Shown in pieces: positions 10,291 to 20,965 of a DNA stretch of 64,000 nucleotides. The notes beneath the pieces are model-generated. The model worked only from the letters and a program-made list of their open reading frames with translations. It ran no database searches and was not told the DNA's origin. Made by a program: the position numbers and the translations under genes. Source of the DNA: Forficula auricularia (Eukaryota > Arthropoda > Insecta > Dermaptera > Forficulidae); the NCBI GenBank assembly GCA_024734495.1, contig JALMQS010000914.1:124001-188000 (forward strand), written 5' to 3'. Position 1 is the first letter of the stretch. Every line of letters begins with the position of its first letter.

Positions 10291-11605
10291 GCTTGTGTAG
10301 CACATCGTGGACAGTTGATTTTGAGATTTAATTAATTAATTAATTAATTTTAATTAAATTTCCACATCTAAGCTACCATGTACCACCAAACATAATTGTC
10401 TTGGTTGTTTGTTATGTTCAGTATAAGTGTTTCAAATTAGGGTGTTTCGTCTCGGACACCCTATATTATTACTTTAGCCCATTTTATTTATTATCATTTC
10501 GTTTCAAGTCGAGAACTTATATAGCGATTCAAATTTTTTCCTTAGAATGCTTTAAATCCCAAAATCGAATCGAATTTTTGAAGCCGGTTTTATTTTATTT
10601 TTTTATAAAAATTATCTTGTTTAAACTCTTTGAAAACAAAAAATTGTCAAAAATCGACAAAATTGCAAAAATGCAAAGTTTTTCACCCTCTTCTTATTTT
10701 ACATATTTATGAAAATAACATAGTTCTAAAAATTGTAAAAGATTTAATTTTTCTGACAGTTTTGAGTAATACTGACTCAGCTTCATACAAAGTATAATTA
10801 TTATCTGAATAAGTAATAAATAACCGAGCGGCGAAAATCCAATATTAGTAGTGTATGTGGTTTGGCAAACACGCCCGTATTCGTCATACGGAGAAAGGGA
10901 TTTAATATATAGGGACTAAAAACAAAAAAAAATAAGATGATTAATCTATTTTGTAATCTATATTCTAGTTGAATGAGGTCGGAAATTATTATTATTATTA
11001 TTCTACATATTATTTATAATTACATTTCACCTGCAGCAATAATAAATAATAATTAATTTGTAGATATTCTAGGCACATAGTTCGCGCTCTAGTTGTTTTG
11101 TTTTTAGTATCTAGTGGAAAATAATTGCAATAAATAATCATGAAATAATGATTAGCCTTCGCGCATTATATGAACGCGGCTTAGCTCCTACTCCCTTCCT
11201 CGAAAACCCTAGCTAGATGTAAAAATAAATTACCTAAAAATTATTATTTCTCTAATAAATAATAAACTTTAATCATTTTTACATTATCTAAAAAGGGGGA
11301 CTATACCCTACGTTTAATACTATGGAATTAGACAACAAATGGCGCAGGTTGTTGTGGGATGTTCAACACAGAAGCAGGGATGGTCAATTAAGCATCCGCC
11401 TAAGGGTGCAGGGCTCAGGGGTGCAAAAAAGGCCAAATTGCACTCTGACGTAATTAGTTAGTTTAAAATAATGAAAAATGTACCCGGTATTGTCGATAAT
11501 ATTTCATGTTTGTTAAAAGTGGTATATTAATATTCATATTATTATTAATTATTCTTTATTTGTTCAAGCACTTGTTTTATTTTTATTCACCAAACCTGTT
11601 TATTT
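10291..11605. other. Unassigned AT-rich stretch
   Basis: An AATT tandem run lies near 10329-10350. The 103-codon ORF at 10401-10712 is rich in F, K and Y, as expected of AT-rich chance frames, and contains TTTTTGAAGCCGGTTTTATTT, reminiscent of a GAAGTCGG-family end. No gene is supported. Confidence 0.5.
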
Positions 11606-12170
11606 TTAACCGACTTCAAAAAGGGAGGAGGTTCTTTATTCGATTGAATTTTTTTTTTTTTTTTTTGTGCCTATGTTACCTCATATCTCCGCCAATTGCT
11701 CAACCGATTTTGAAAATTTTTTTTTGCATTGGGTCCAGTCTAGCTTCCGATTGGTCCCATTTTTTTTCGATTTTTCTCATAGGTATTAGACCTTTTTTAT
11801 TAGGTTTGTTTAGACCTAACCTCTTTGTTTATGAACCGATTTCGATGGTTCTTTTGTTTGTCCGAAATGGAGGTATCTTAGGAATGGTGTCATATTAATT
11901 TGGTCAAGTTCTGACGATATAATCACTATTAATAACATCACTAAAAAGAGAAAAATAAAATAATTTTTAAGAAAAATATAAAAAACCGACTTCAAAAAAT
12001 TAAATGCAACAAACATGCTGGTACACTAAAAGGTATGAAGGTTAACTACTATCTTATTTAGTTACAACTAAACGACGAAATATTAACACGAAATTACTTT
12101 TGAAGTTGGGTGCCAAACATATACCTTTTATGAATTCGCACTCTGACGGATCTCGCTTATAGGTAGGTGT
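11606..12170 (+). mobile_element. GAAGTCGG-family element, hairpin truncated
   Basis: Starts AACCGACTTCAAAAAGGGAG and follows the family through GTATTAGACC and TCAAGTTCTGA into the first hairpin arm (CCGACTTC, ACTAAACGACGAAATATTAA). It stops after GACGGATCTCGCTTATAGGT; the second arm is missing. The ORF at 11506-11898 crosses the element boundary and is not a gene. Confidence 0.75.
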
Positions 12171-12302
12171 CTTTTTTTGAAAAAAGATGGAAATTATTTC
12201 AAAAATCAACCCAGTATATAATATTATTAAATGAATTTAACTTTTAAGGACATCATAGATATTAGAGAAATATTTTTACATTGCATATCGAGAGGTTCGT
12301 CC

Positions 12303-12342
12303 CTTAGGAATCGAACCCAGGCGCTAACTAAGCTTGCCGGGC
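12303..12342 (-). pseudogene. tRNA-like segment lacking anticodon arm (minus copy)
   Basis: Minus strand: GCCCGGC, AGCTTAGTTAGCGC (A-box-like), then GGGTTCGATTCC (B-box-like). The A and B boxes are much closer than in a tRNA, with no anticodon arm and no 3' acceptor strand. The GCCCGGCTAGCTTAGT start resembles lysine tRNA; that assignment is tentative. Confidence 0.55.
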
Positions 12343-12375
12343 CAGACCTTAAGGGTCTTAAGGGTTTGGCTACTG

Positions 12376-12415
12376 GCCCGGCTAGCTTAGTTAGCGCTTG
12401 GGTTCGATTCCTAAG
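12376..12415 (+). pseudogene. tRNA-like segment lacking anticodon arm (plus copy)
   Basis: GCCCGGCTAGCTTAGTTAGC followed directly by GCTTGGGTTCGATTCC. It keeps A-box- and B-box-like sequence in mirror symmetry with the minus copy at 12303-12342. Confidence 0.55.
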
Positions 12416-12759
12416 AGGACGAACCTCTCTGATATGCAATGTAAAAATATTTCTCTAATATCTATGATGTCCTTAAAAGTTAAATTCATTTAGAAAATTT
12501 AAATTATTATTTTAAAATGCATATGGAGTCCAGGGGCGAAGCCCTCTGCCCAGCAAGATGCCCGCCAAAAGCGGATATTTATAATAAAATGGTTTCTTAG
12601 GAAGTGGTAACTTTTCCCCCAGAAGTGTTCTTGTCGAAAGTTCTTTCCATATTATATTTTATCAATTTTCTTTTAGTAGGGGAGACCGTGGTTAGTTATT
12701 ACCGGTAGAAGTTGTTACTTTCAATATTAAAATCGTGTGATTAAAGATAAAGTGGCAAC

Positions 12760-13295
12760 TTCGCTAACACGACGTTTAGCGTCCCCGAATCTAGTTCCCT
12801 TTGTAGTTATAAAAGTTTTCAACTTCAAATTCGGACTTTTCCATATCAAATACAGGATTTTAAAAATCCAATTCGGACTTTTCCATATCAAATTCAGGAT
12901 TTTAAAAATCAAAATCAGACTTTTTGAAATCAAATTCAGAATTTATTAATAAACAGTTGAAAAAATAGTAAAAAGTTATAGTTAAGAAAAAGTTTTAATT
13001 TAATTTAACTCTCAGGAAAGGTTTTCAGCTAAAAAGCTAAATTTTGGTGCATTCTAATATATTTGGATACCAATTTTCAGCTCATCATCTGAAACCTTTC
13101 AAGATTAGCATTTTGTACTCTCAGGAAACGTTTTCAGATAAAAAGCTATGATTTAATATGTAAAATATGCATGGTCTTATAAAAATTCTGAATTTGATTA
13201 TGAAAAAGCTCTGGATTTTGACTTTATAAAAGCCTGAATTTGATATGGAAAAGTCCGCATTTGCAGTTAAAAACCTTTATTAAGATTCGCAACGT
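12760..13295. repeat. Foldback with 39-bp tandem units
   Basis: Between about 12820 and 12950 a unit of about 39 bp (TTCGGACTTTTCCATATCAA, CAGGATTTTAAAAATC) is repeated about three times. The reverse-complement counterpart is at 13170-13270 (GAATTTGATATGGAAAAGTC). The spacer holds two related blocks beginning CTCAGGAAA.GTTTTCAG. ORFs on both strands reflect the repeats. Confidence 0.65.
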
Positions 13296-13299
13296 CGAT

Positions 13300-13917
13300 G
13301 ACAAGTGTGTTCAGTTTTTGTGTTTTTATAGTTGCTGAGTAATTATTTTACTGTCAACACTTTTTTTAATACCAATAAGCGATGGACTCCTACATCTACG
13401 CAAATTTACTGAATGAAAGAGTGATAGAAGACGAATATTTTCTGTACTTGTTTGGTGTGATCAGTTGTGTAGTTATGTAGCGACTGTCGGTTTAGTAAAA
13501 ACTGGGTCAAATCTTACACCGTAACAACTAAGCCCGCGATTAATTTGTCCTGATTAGCACGCTTTCACTAGACCTCTAAATGGTATAGATTGTTTACCTG
13601 AAAATTTTTGGTATCATTAAAATTTGGTCTTTTTTTTCGATTTTCTCAAAAACAGCTTGTGGGAAACCCAAATTGAAAGTTTATTTGAATGATGAAGAAA
13701 ATTGGTATGATGACTTCCAAATAAGGGAAAAATCCAACGTAAAAGTCATGTGGTGACTGCACCAGTTGATTATACATAATAAACAAAAACTACCATATTA
13801 ATAATATGAAAATTTAAATAAACATAATATACTAACTATACTATATATATTTGTCTAGATTAATTTGCCACAACGCTGACGTAATGCTGCCGAGAGAGAG
13901 CGCCATCGGTATATTTG
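13300..13917. other. Unassigned stretch
   Basis: Mixed AT-rich sequence with no ORF, tRNA or repeat partner that I can identify in this window. Confidence 0.4.
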
Positions 13918-14660
13918 CGGCAAATTTGAAATATAATCGTAATTTGGACTCAAATTTCGAAATGAAAGACTCCAATTGATTTTAAATTAAGAAACATTAA
14001 ATATATTGATAATTATTACCCCCCCCCTTCACCACTCAAAAATTAAATATTCAATTCGCTTTTCTTTGCGCACAGAAAAAGAAATCAATCACATCTTATT
14101 TGATTTATATATTATTTGTTTATTTTTTAATAATTTGCCACTTTTTTATAATTTTTTAAAAATCTAAATTTTGTTATTCTTATTTTTTGATTTTTACAAA
14201 ATTAAACGACTTAAGACACGCATGCCCATATGAGTTTCTCATTGCAATACTGGAGGAGCAGCCTGTCATACAAACAACACCTGATCTCTTTTAAATATTT
14301 GGAGCCTTATATCGATTATCGACCCCAAATTTTAAAAAAATGATATAATATAATTCTCCTCCTCACACGATACCACATATTTAAATAAATCTATTTCCAC
14401 ACAAAAAATATCACAATGCTGTAGATTATAGAAAAAAAATACTTCCAGATTCATATCTAGAGCCTCATTTCTGTAGCTGTGTCAGGACGAAAATGGGGCG
14501 AAACTTTAAGAGACTATGTATTTTCGGGAGTTTACAGGTATACATTTGGAGTGTGGTTTTTTAAGAGGAATAAAATTTTTGGACCGAGACGCCGCCCGCC
14601 AGGGCACCAGCCCGGAGGGCCGAGCTTCGAGGGCGTGCGAAAAGCTCGTTTTCATAATAA
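13918..14660 (+). repeat. Dispersed repeat with GC-rich 3' end
   Basis: 13918-14047 and 14494-14660 both match the reverse complement of 33236-33520, where they are contiguous. The 446 bp between them here are extra. Its 3' end, CGAGACGCCGCCCGCCAGGG to CTTCGAGGGCGTGCG, is far more GC-rich than its surroundings. The ORFs at 14479-14722 only reflect this GC-rich end. Confidence 0.7.
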
Positions 14661-15712
14661 TACTCTATATTTGCAATAAGACAGCACAGTTTCTAATAAA
14701 TTTAAACAGAAAATCTATATAAAACTTCAGAAAAAATTTGCCTCAAAAGAAACAATCTATTTAAGTCAATTAAACACCTGACTAACTATTCTAATTTTTT
14801 TATCCACTACTTAAATACCCCAAAATTCTCATTTTCCAAATTTCTTTTGAATTTTAAGTAATGATTTTTTATAAACTTTAGAAGAAAATTTAATAGTCCA
14901 TTTTTTTATTCGTATCGAAAACGAGATTGTTCCTTCCTTGATCATTCATCCAAATCTCTATACAAGCTGTCTGTCCCTCCCACCCCCGCACACAAATATA
15001 TCATTAATTTCATAGAACAAAAACTTAAATTGAAATCCTTTCTCTCTCTTTATTTTTAAAAATAATAATAGAATAACAATAAAAAAAGTAAAAGAGGGAA
15101 GATATTTAGTATTAACTTTGCTTTAGAGAAAAACTTTTTAATGATGTCCATTAAACTCCATTATTCTTAAATAAATATAATTTATTATTTCTCATTTAAA
15201 TGAATTTTTTACTTTGTTTTCATGTATAAAAAAGCTTCATTATACGCATTTAAATATAAATCATTTAAAATTGTAAAATATAGAGATAAACTTAAATATA
15301 TTTGACTAAAGGCCTGTTTTCACCAATTATTCATAAATAATTTCTTGAATAAGTATTGCTTCATCTAAGTTATTTTACAGGGACGCGCTAAGTCCCTTTT
15401 GTGTCGTCGAGCGAAATACTGATTGAGACTGAACACACAAATTGCTGCAGTGACAACATTTTTTCACGTTCAAAGATTATTTTTACAAAAAGAACTAATA
15501 AAACTATAGAGATAGGGTGAAGAAAGTATCACCCAGATACAAATATGTTCAAACCTGTCGCTTTGCAGTAGCAGCTGTAATAGTGGCTATTAAATGACAG
15601 GATTGATGCTGCGCCTTGTATAATCTAAGCCCCTGCTATATAGACAACCGAATTAGCAGATCAGTTAAGGGTATAACAATATTGCAAAAAAGGCTCAAGC
15701 CATTTCTCTATT
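14661..15712. other. Unassigned AT-rich stretch
   Basis: T- and A-rich sequence with no long ORF. The part from about 15360 to 15680 is more balanced in composition, but I see no domain or splice-flanked frame. Confidence 0.4.
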
Positions 15713-16415
15713 TTTAACCGACTTCAAAAAGGAGGAGGTTCTCTATTCGACTGATTTTTTTTTTTTGTGTGCCTATGTTACCTCATATCTCCGCCAATTG
15801 TGAACCGATTTTGAAAAAAAAATTTGCCAAGTCTACGTTCCGATTGGTCCCATTTTTTTGGTAGGTATTAGACCTTTTTTGTTAGGTTTGTTCAGGACTA
15901 ACTTCTTTGTTTATGAACCGATTTCGATGATTCTTTTTTTATTGGAAAGGGGGTATCTTAGGGATGGTGGCATATTAATTTGGTCAAGTTCTGATGATAG
16001 GATCACTATTAATAACATCACTAAAAATAGAAAAATAAAAGTTTTTAAGAAAAAAATAAAACCGACTTCAAAAAAATTAAATGCAACAAATAAAATACAC
16101 TAAAAGGTATAAAATAATTATTATCTTATTTAGTTACAACTAAACGACGAAATATTAACATGAAATTACTTTTTTAAGTCAGCGCCAAACATATACCTTT
16201 TATGAATCGCACTCGACGGATCTTACTTAGTACGTTTGGAGGGTACGCTCGCTTATAGGTATAGTTTGTTTGGCACCGACTTCAAAAGTAATTTCATGTT
16301 AATATTTCGTAGTTTAGTTGTAACTATATAAGATAATAATTATTTTATACCTTTTAGTGTATTTTATTTGTTGCATTTAATATTTTTGAAGTCGGTTTTA
16401 TTTTTTTCCTAAACA
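15713..16415 (+). mobile_element. GAAGTCGG-family element, complete copy
   Basis: Full order of family blocks from ACCGACTTCAAAAAGGAGG to GAAGTCGGTTTTATTTTT, including both hairpin arms (about 16060-16230 and 16265-16400) around the loop TTACTTAGTACGTTTGGAGG. The ORF at 15858-16103 follows family sequence but is not conserved in other copies. Confidence 0.85.
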
Positions 16416-16421
16416 TTTTTA

Positions 16422-16790
16422 CTTTATCCAATGGGAAGCAGATAAAGTATAGGATTGGTCTCGATCAATTTTTTCCACACCATTCAACCAATTGAAATGA
16501 AATTGAAAACCTACCATTGCTTTAATAAATTGAAGCGCTGATTAGTTTTTAATACATATCGGCCCACAAACACTTTACTTCAGTACTTTTATCATTTTTT
16601 CTAAATATCTTGAAAATGACTTAACCAATTTTGATGAAATTTAATATTCTAATTAACTACCTTGATCTCCACAAAAAAGGTTATATAAAGTTATTAGTAA
16701 AATAATATTTTAAAGTCCTTTACCCTAGAGTAAGATAGTATACTTTTTATAAATTCATTTGATCAGTATAATGGTCGCCTTTAAGCCCTT
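16422..16790 (+). repeat. Dispersed repeat starting TACTTTATCCAATG, copy 2
   Basis: Aligns with 8592-9135 without the extra block near 8640-8860. It runs on past 16755 to ATTTGATCA. There a GC-richer stretch of about 90 bp (GGTCGCCTTTAAGCCC to GGTGCGTCCCTGG, about 16773-16845) appears to interrupt sequence that is continuous at 9165-9200. Confidence 0.65.
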
Positions 16791-17059
16791 GGCGCTGTTG
16801 TGCATCGCACAACCTTTGCACATATGGACGGCGGTGCGTCCCTGGTTATTTATCAAATCAATATAGTTCATTTATAAAAGAATTTCATAACGTTTATTAA
16901 AAATCCAAACGTTTCGGGGGAAATTCTCCCTATATCAATGGAAATTTGGAAAAATAGTTGCTTTAAAAAGAAAATGTTAAGTAACTATAAACAATTAAAT
17001 ATTATGAAAATAATTAATGATTAATATTGTCTTGGAGAAGAAATTACCTTGAATAAATA

Positions 17060-17780
17060 AGAAAAAATAAAAACCGACTTCAAAAAAATTAAATGCAACA
17101 AATAAAATACACTAAAAGGTATAAAATAATTATTATCTTATTTAGTTACAACTAAACGACGAAATATTAACATGAAATTACTTTTTGAACTCGGTACCAA
17201 ACAAACTATACCTATAAGCGAGTATAACACTTCAAACGTACTAAGTAAGATCCGTCGAGTGCGATTCATAAAAGGTATATGTTTGGCATCGACTTTAAAA
17301 AGTAATTTCATGTTAATATTTCGTCGTTTAGTTGTAACTAAATAAGATAATAATTATTTTATACCTTTTAGTGTATTTTATCTGTTGCATTTAATTTTTT
17401 GAAGTCGGTTTTTAATTTTTTTCTTAAAAATTATTTTTATTTTTCTCTTTTAGTGATGTTATTAATAGTGATCATATCATGAGAACTTGACCAAATTAAT
17501 ATGACACCATCCCTAAGACACCCCCTTTTGGATAAAAAAGAACCATCGAAATCGGTTCATAAACAAAGAGGTTATGTCTAAACAAACCTAATAAAAAAGG
17601 TCTAATACCTATGAAAAAAAGCGAAAAAAAAATGGGACCAATCGGAAGCTAGACTGGACCCAATGCAAAAAAAATTTTCAAAATCGGTTGACAATTGGCG
17701 GAGATATGAGGTAACATAGGCACAAAAAAAAAAATTCAGTCGAATAGAGAACCTCCTCCTTTTTTGAAGTCGGTTAAAAA
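17060..17780 (-). mobile_element. GAAGTCGG-family element, complete copy
   Basis: Minus-oriented copy ending AAAAAGGAGGAGGTTCTC (complement) at 17748-17780, with the hairpin at 17066-17412. The ORF at 17602-17784 is family sequence read in reverse. Confidence 0.85.
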
Positions 17781-18169
17781 TCAAAATATAATTCAGACAT
17801 ATATATATATATATGTATGTATAGATAAGAATGTCATTAAAACATGATTTCAGGCAGTGTTTAATGCAAAATAATATAAATTAGATTGAATTCACTTTAG
17901 GATTAATTGTCCAACAAGCGAGGGCGTATTTCTATTTACTCTTTTGAGCGAATCTAAGGGCTAATAGAATGCGTAGTTGGTAGTTGAAATGATCACACGT
18001 GCATGAATTGAGCTGCGTTTCACACCCACGCAAAGGATATATTTATATATATATTATATTTTATCAAAAATTCATATAATATGCAAATATACTCCCAGAC
18101 ACGATTTATTTTATTAAATCCAGTTTAATATTAACCTATTTTAAGCTAAACTAAAATTTTTAATTTAAA
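17781..18169. other. Unassigned stretch with TA microsatellite
   Basis: (TA)n near 17791-17812 and TATA-rich sequence near 18038-18060. Nothing else recognised. Confidence 0.4.
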
Positions 18170-18530
18170 AAATAAATAGTATACACTATTTTTCTTCTAA
18201 TCAAATGAAAAAAAATTAAAATGTTATCAATAGAATAGTTTTGGGATTCTATATCTCTATGTTCACCGACCTTCAGGTTAAACGGATTAACCGATTGACT
18301 TGAAATTTGAAACATATACTCCTGAGGGGTCCAGTAACCGGTGTGATTCATAAAAAGTGAATTTTTAGTATTAAAAGGAACTTTAGGATTTTTTTCTATT
18401 CTTATTCCAAGTTCTAATAAGAAAACTCTAATTAAATTTTTTCTACAAATTTAAATTTAATCTTTTTTAAAACTCAAAAACAGCTTAATATAATTCATTA
18501 AAAAAAGCAATTTCCAATTGAAATTTCGTT
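18170..18530 (-). repeat. Dispersed repeat (inverted copy at 30285-30615)
   Basis: The reverse complement matches 30285-30615 through TGGAAATTGCTTTTTT, AGAGTTTTCTTATTAGAAC, GAATCACACCG.TTAC.TGA, CCCTCAGGAGT and GGTCGGTGAACATAGAGATA. Class unknown. Confidence 0.7.
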
Positions 18531-18621
18531 TATATCGTTAAGTCCAGTTGAAGGAAAGGTCAGTTTTGATTCAGGTGTTATTATTAATAATAATATTTAA
18601 TTTAGAACCAATTAAATAACA

Positions 18622-18723
18622 GCAACCCTTTATCTACATATTTGAGAATAAACTAAAATATATAGTATCGTAAAATAGCTAATGGTTGAATCCGAGAAAG
18701 CCAAAAAGAAGCAACCCTTTATC
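18622..18723 (+). mobile_element. 5'-truncated SINE with 13-bp target duplication
   Basis: The direct repeat GCAACCCTTTATC occurs at 18622-18634 and 18711-18723. Between them, 76 bp contain TAGTATCGTAAAATAGCTAA, TGGTTGAA and CCGAGAAAGCCAAAAAGA. This matches the 3' part of the SINE at 56859-57003. A-rich 3' end plus target duplication supports retrotransposition. Confidence 0.75.
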
Positions 18724-19361
18724 AATTTGAGACACAATGTCTTAAAAAAGGTTTAATACTTTTCAAGTAAACAAAAAGCTGTCTTGCGAATTTGAAGCTT
18801 TTTGGTAGGTTTTTATTAGTTCTTTTTTTGTCTCTTTTGGGGAAGGGGGTTTGTTAAGTCTTCTTTCCATTTAGAGATAGGAAAAGCAAGGGTTGGTTTC
18901 GAAATTAGGCTGGAATAAGGAAATCTCTGCGTTACTAAGGTAAATATTTTGTTTATTTTTAAAATATTTTTCTTTTTTTTTTAGATAATATGGTTAAAAA
19001 GGATAGTCAATCCAGGGTTGGGACTATGGTAGAAGTATAGGTGTTGAAACCAGTGGTGGTTTTTTCTTATGAGAATGATTCAGATGGTTATATAGATTAT
19101 AAGGATATAGGGAAGAATGAATGGTATTAATTTAAATACAGTATGATTCCTACAAGTTAGTTAATTCAGATATTAATATGTAGGTTTGCATTCATTTGTA
19201 GGATCTGGCATTGATTTGTGGAAGTTTGTCTATTTATTACTAATTGGGATTATAGTATTCTGCCTCCTATGATTAAATCAATTATAAATTTTGTCAAGTC
19301 CTAAAGTCCTAGAGTTGTACAAAATTTTATTTAGTTCTCACAAGCACAGATTAGCTGAGGC
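18724..19361. other. Unassigned stretch
   Basis: T-rich with no recognisable gene or repeat partner in this window. Confidence 0.4.
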
Positions 19362-19565
19362 ATGCGCGGATTCAGGAGGAGGGGCGATGGGGCGATCGCT
19401 TCCCCCAAGCATTGGAGATCAACATTTTTTTATATGTTTATTTAACTTTTTTTTATAACATTAAATTAAAAAATTGAAGAAAATAAAGTTCTATGTGGGG
19501 GGGGGGGGGCGTCTCTGACCCCCCCCCCCCCCCGCCCCAAATCAGAGGTCTGGATCCGCGCCTGA
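19362..19565. repeat. hAT-like MITE, partial/diverged copy
   Basis: Ends resemble the neighbour at 19589-19982: GCATGCGCGGATTCAGGAGG at left and GGTCTGGATCCGCGCCTG at right. It contains long G and C runs (19497-19533). Polynucleotide run lengths may be unreliable. Confidence 0.5.
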
Positions 19566-19588
19566 GATGAGGTAGAGAGAGGTCATAA

Positions 19589-19982
19589 CAAGGGCGGATC
19601 CAGGGGGGGCGGAGGGGCGACCGCCCCCCTCCCCCATACAAGCCCGTGCCTGGCGGGAGTGCAACACGTGCGTCGCACGCAGAGGCCAAAAACGGCGGCC
19701 AAATCGACAGGGAATTTATAACAATTTTTTTTATTTTAATGAACTTAAAATATGAGATATGAAATTTGTAAAAAAATTAAAAAAAAACATTTATTTTTTT
19801 AAAAAATTTTAAAATAAAGTTCTATGTGTGTGGGGGGGTCGGCGTCTCTGACCCCCCCCCCCCCCCCCCGCTTGGACAATTCGATCGCGACACACTTTCG
19901 AGATAAAAAGTAGATCTTATATACATCAGTCACCTTATATACATTCTCCCCCCCCCATAAAAAATTCCTGGATCCGCCCTTG
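19589..19982. mobile_element. hAT-like MITE with 8-bp target duplication
   Basis: Terminal inverted repeats CAAGGGCGGATCCAGG and CCTGGATCCGCCCTTG. Flanks GGTCATAA (19581-19588) and GGTCATAC (19983-19990) match at 7 of 8 bases. An 8-bp duplication with a CA.GGGCGGATCCAGG end fits non-autonomous hAT elements. The interior is AT-rich with G/C runs and has no transposase. The ORF at 19453-19689 spans the boundary and is not a gene. Confidence 0.8.
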
Positions 19983-20044
19983 GGTCATACCATCCTTGTT
20001 AAGGTTTTGACCAAGTTTCCTTAACAACTTATGGCAAATGCCGT

Positions 20045-20440
20045 GATGGCTAATGCGTCGCTTGCTCCTGGTATCGGGTTTTTACGCGGAATTTTTAAAT
20101 TACTTTTTGTCTTTTGATGGAGATCTATGGTCATGTTATTTGTTAATGAGCATACATTTCTATTTTTTTTCTTTTTTTTTTACTTGTTTATTATTTAAAG
20201 TTTAAATTTTAATTTAAATCACACATGATTACTTTATAATTATTTATTGAAACAAATAATTACAATTTGTTGTTTATTATTTGTTAAATTGTTCGTTAAT
20301 TAATTTGTATTGATGTTTGTTAATGTATTGTAGCTAGATTGTATTGATGTTTGGAGTGACCTAGCCACCGAGGACTTGTGCCTCAAAGCAGGTCGAGGAA
20401 TAAAGATTTATTTATTTATTTATTTATTTAAGTTAGCTGA
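20045..20440 (+). mobile_element. 3' end of a non-LTR retrotransposon with TTTA tail
   Basis: Shared with 42437-42765: GCGTCGCTTGCTCCTGGTAT, TTTACGCGGAATTTTTAAA, TGTATTGATGTTTG, CACCGAGGACTTGTGCCTC (one base different), GCAGGTCGAGGAATAAAGAT, and a (TTTA)n tail. A common 3' end followed by a simple-repeat tail is typical of 5'-truncated LINE copies. Family not identified. Confidence 0.7.
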
Positions 20441-20688
20441 TGAAAAGCGTATATAGGAGCTGGATGGACAAGGAGTCCCCGAACCCAGCATTAATAGCTA
20501 ACTAGAAAGAACAAGTCTCCATAGATGGCTTGTGAATTAAGTCCTACGACTTGGCTTTTTCATACGAGAATTCAATATTTTTATGATTTTCGCATTTTTT
20601 TTTAACCGAATATTTGGAAATTAGCTATAGCCTAAAAATCCTATTGGATTTTCGTTTTGGAATTATAAAATTTTATTTAAGAATAATT

Positions 20689-20868
20689 TCGAAAGTTTAT
20701 AATAGAAAAATAAGGACAAGTTTTTATTTATGACTTTTTTATTTATCACCAAGACTGAAGCCCTGAAGAAGTAGGCAAATATATATCAGTCGACGAAACG
20801 TTGGCTGATAAATAAAAAAGTCACACTATAAAAACTTGTCCTTATTCTCCTATTATAAACTTTCAAAT
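20689..20868. repeat. Short foldback around one hammerhead-like motif
   Basis: Arms about 20689-20757 and 20800-20868 share AAGTTTATAATAG, AATAAGGACAAGTTTTTAT and TTATTTATC in inverse order. The single motif lies in the loop side of the right arm. Confidence 0.7.
20763..20802 (+). ncRNA. Hammerhead-like motif
   Basis: CTGAAGA, A, then GTAGGC...CAGTCGAC and GAAACGTT. The stem is weak, and GCCAACG-type pairing outside the core is unclear. It looks like a degenerate member of the group. Confidence 0.25.
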
Positions 20869-20965
20869 TAATACAAATTATGGACGGAAATGATAATAAT
20901 AATTTAAGATTAATCAAATCCAAATTTCCCTTGATAATGAGAGAATTTCTTCCGAAACATTTGTA

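Larger units (their letters stand above)
12229..12491. repeat. Long palindrome containing two tRNA-like segments
   Basis: The arms, 12229-12350 and 12369-12491, are nearly perfect reverse complements with a centre of about 18 bp. Each arm includes the same tRNA-like piece of about 40 bp, in opposite orientation. The near-identical N-termini of the ORFs at 12227-12439 and 12231-12458 are effects of the symmetry. Confidence 0.9.

Noticed and set aside
10401..10712. 103-codon ORF as a gene
   Set aside because: F/K/Y-rich frame typical of AT-rich chance ORFs and partly overlapping repeat-like sequence.
11920..11950. CTGA(T/C)GA-like word in the GAAGTCGG family (TTCTGATGATATGATC in several copies)
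   Set aside because: No GAAA follows a stem at a suitable distance, so it is not counted with the hammerhead-like motifs.
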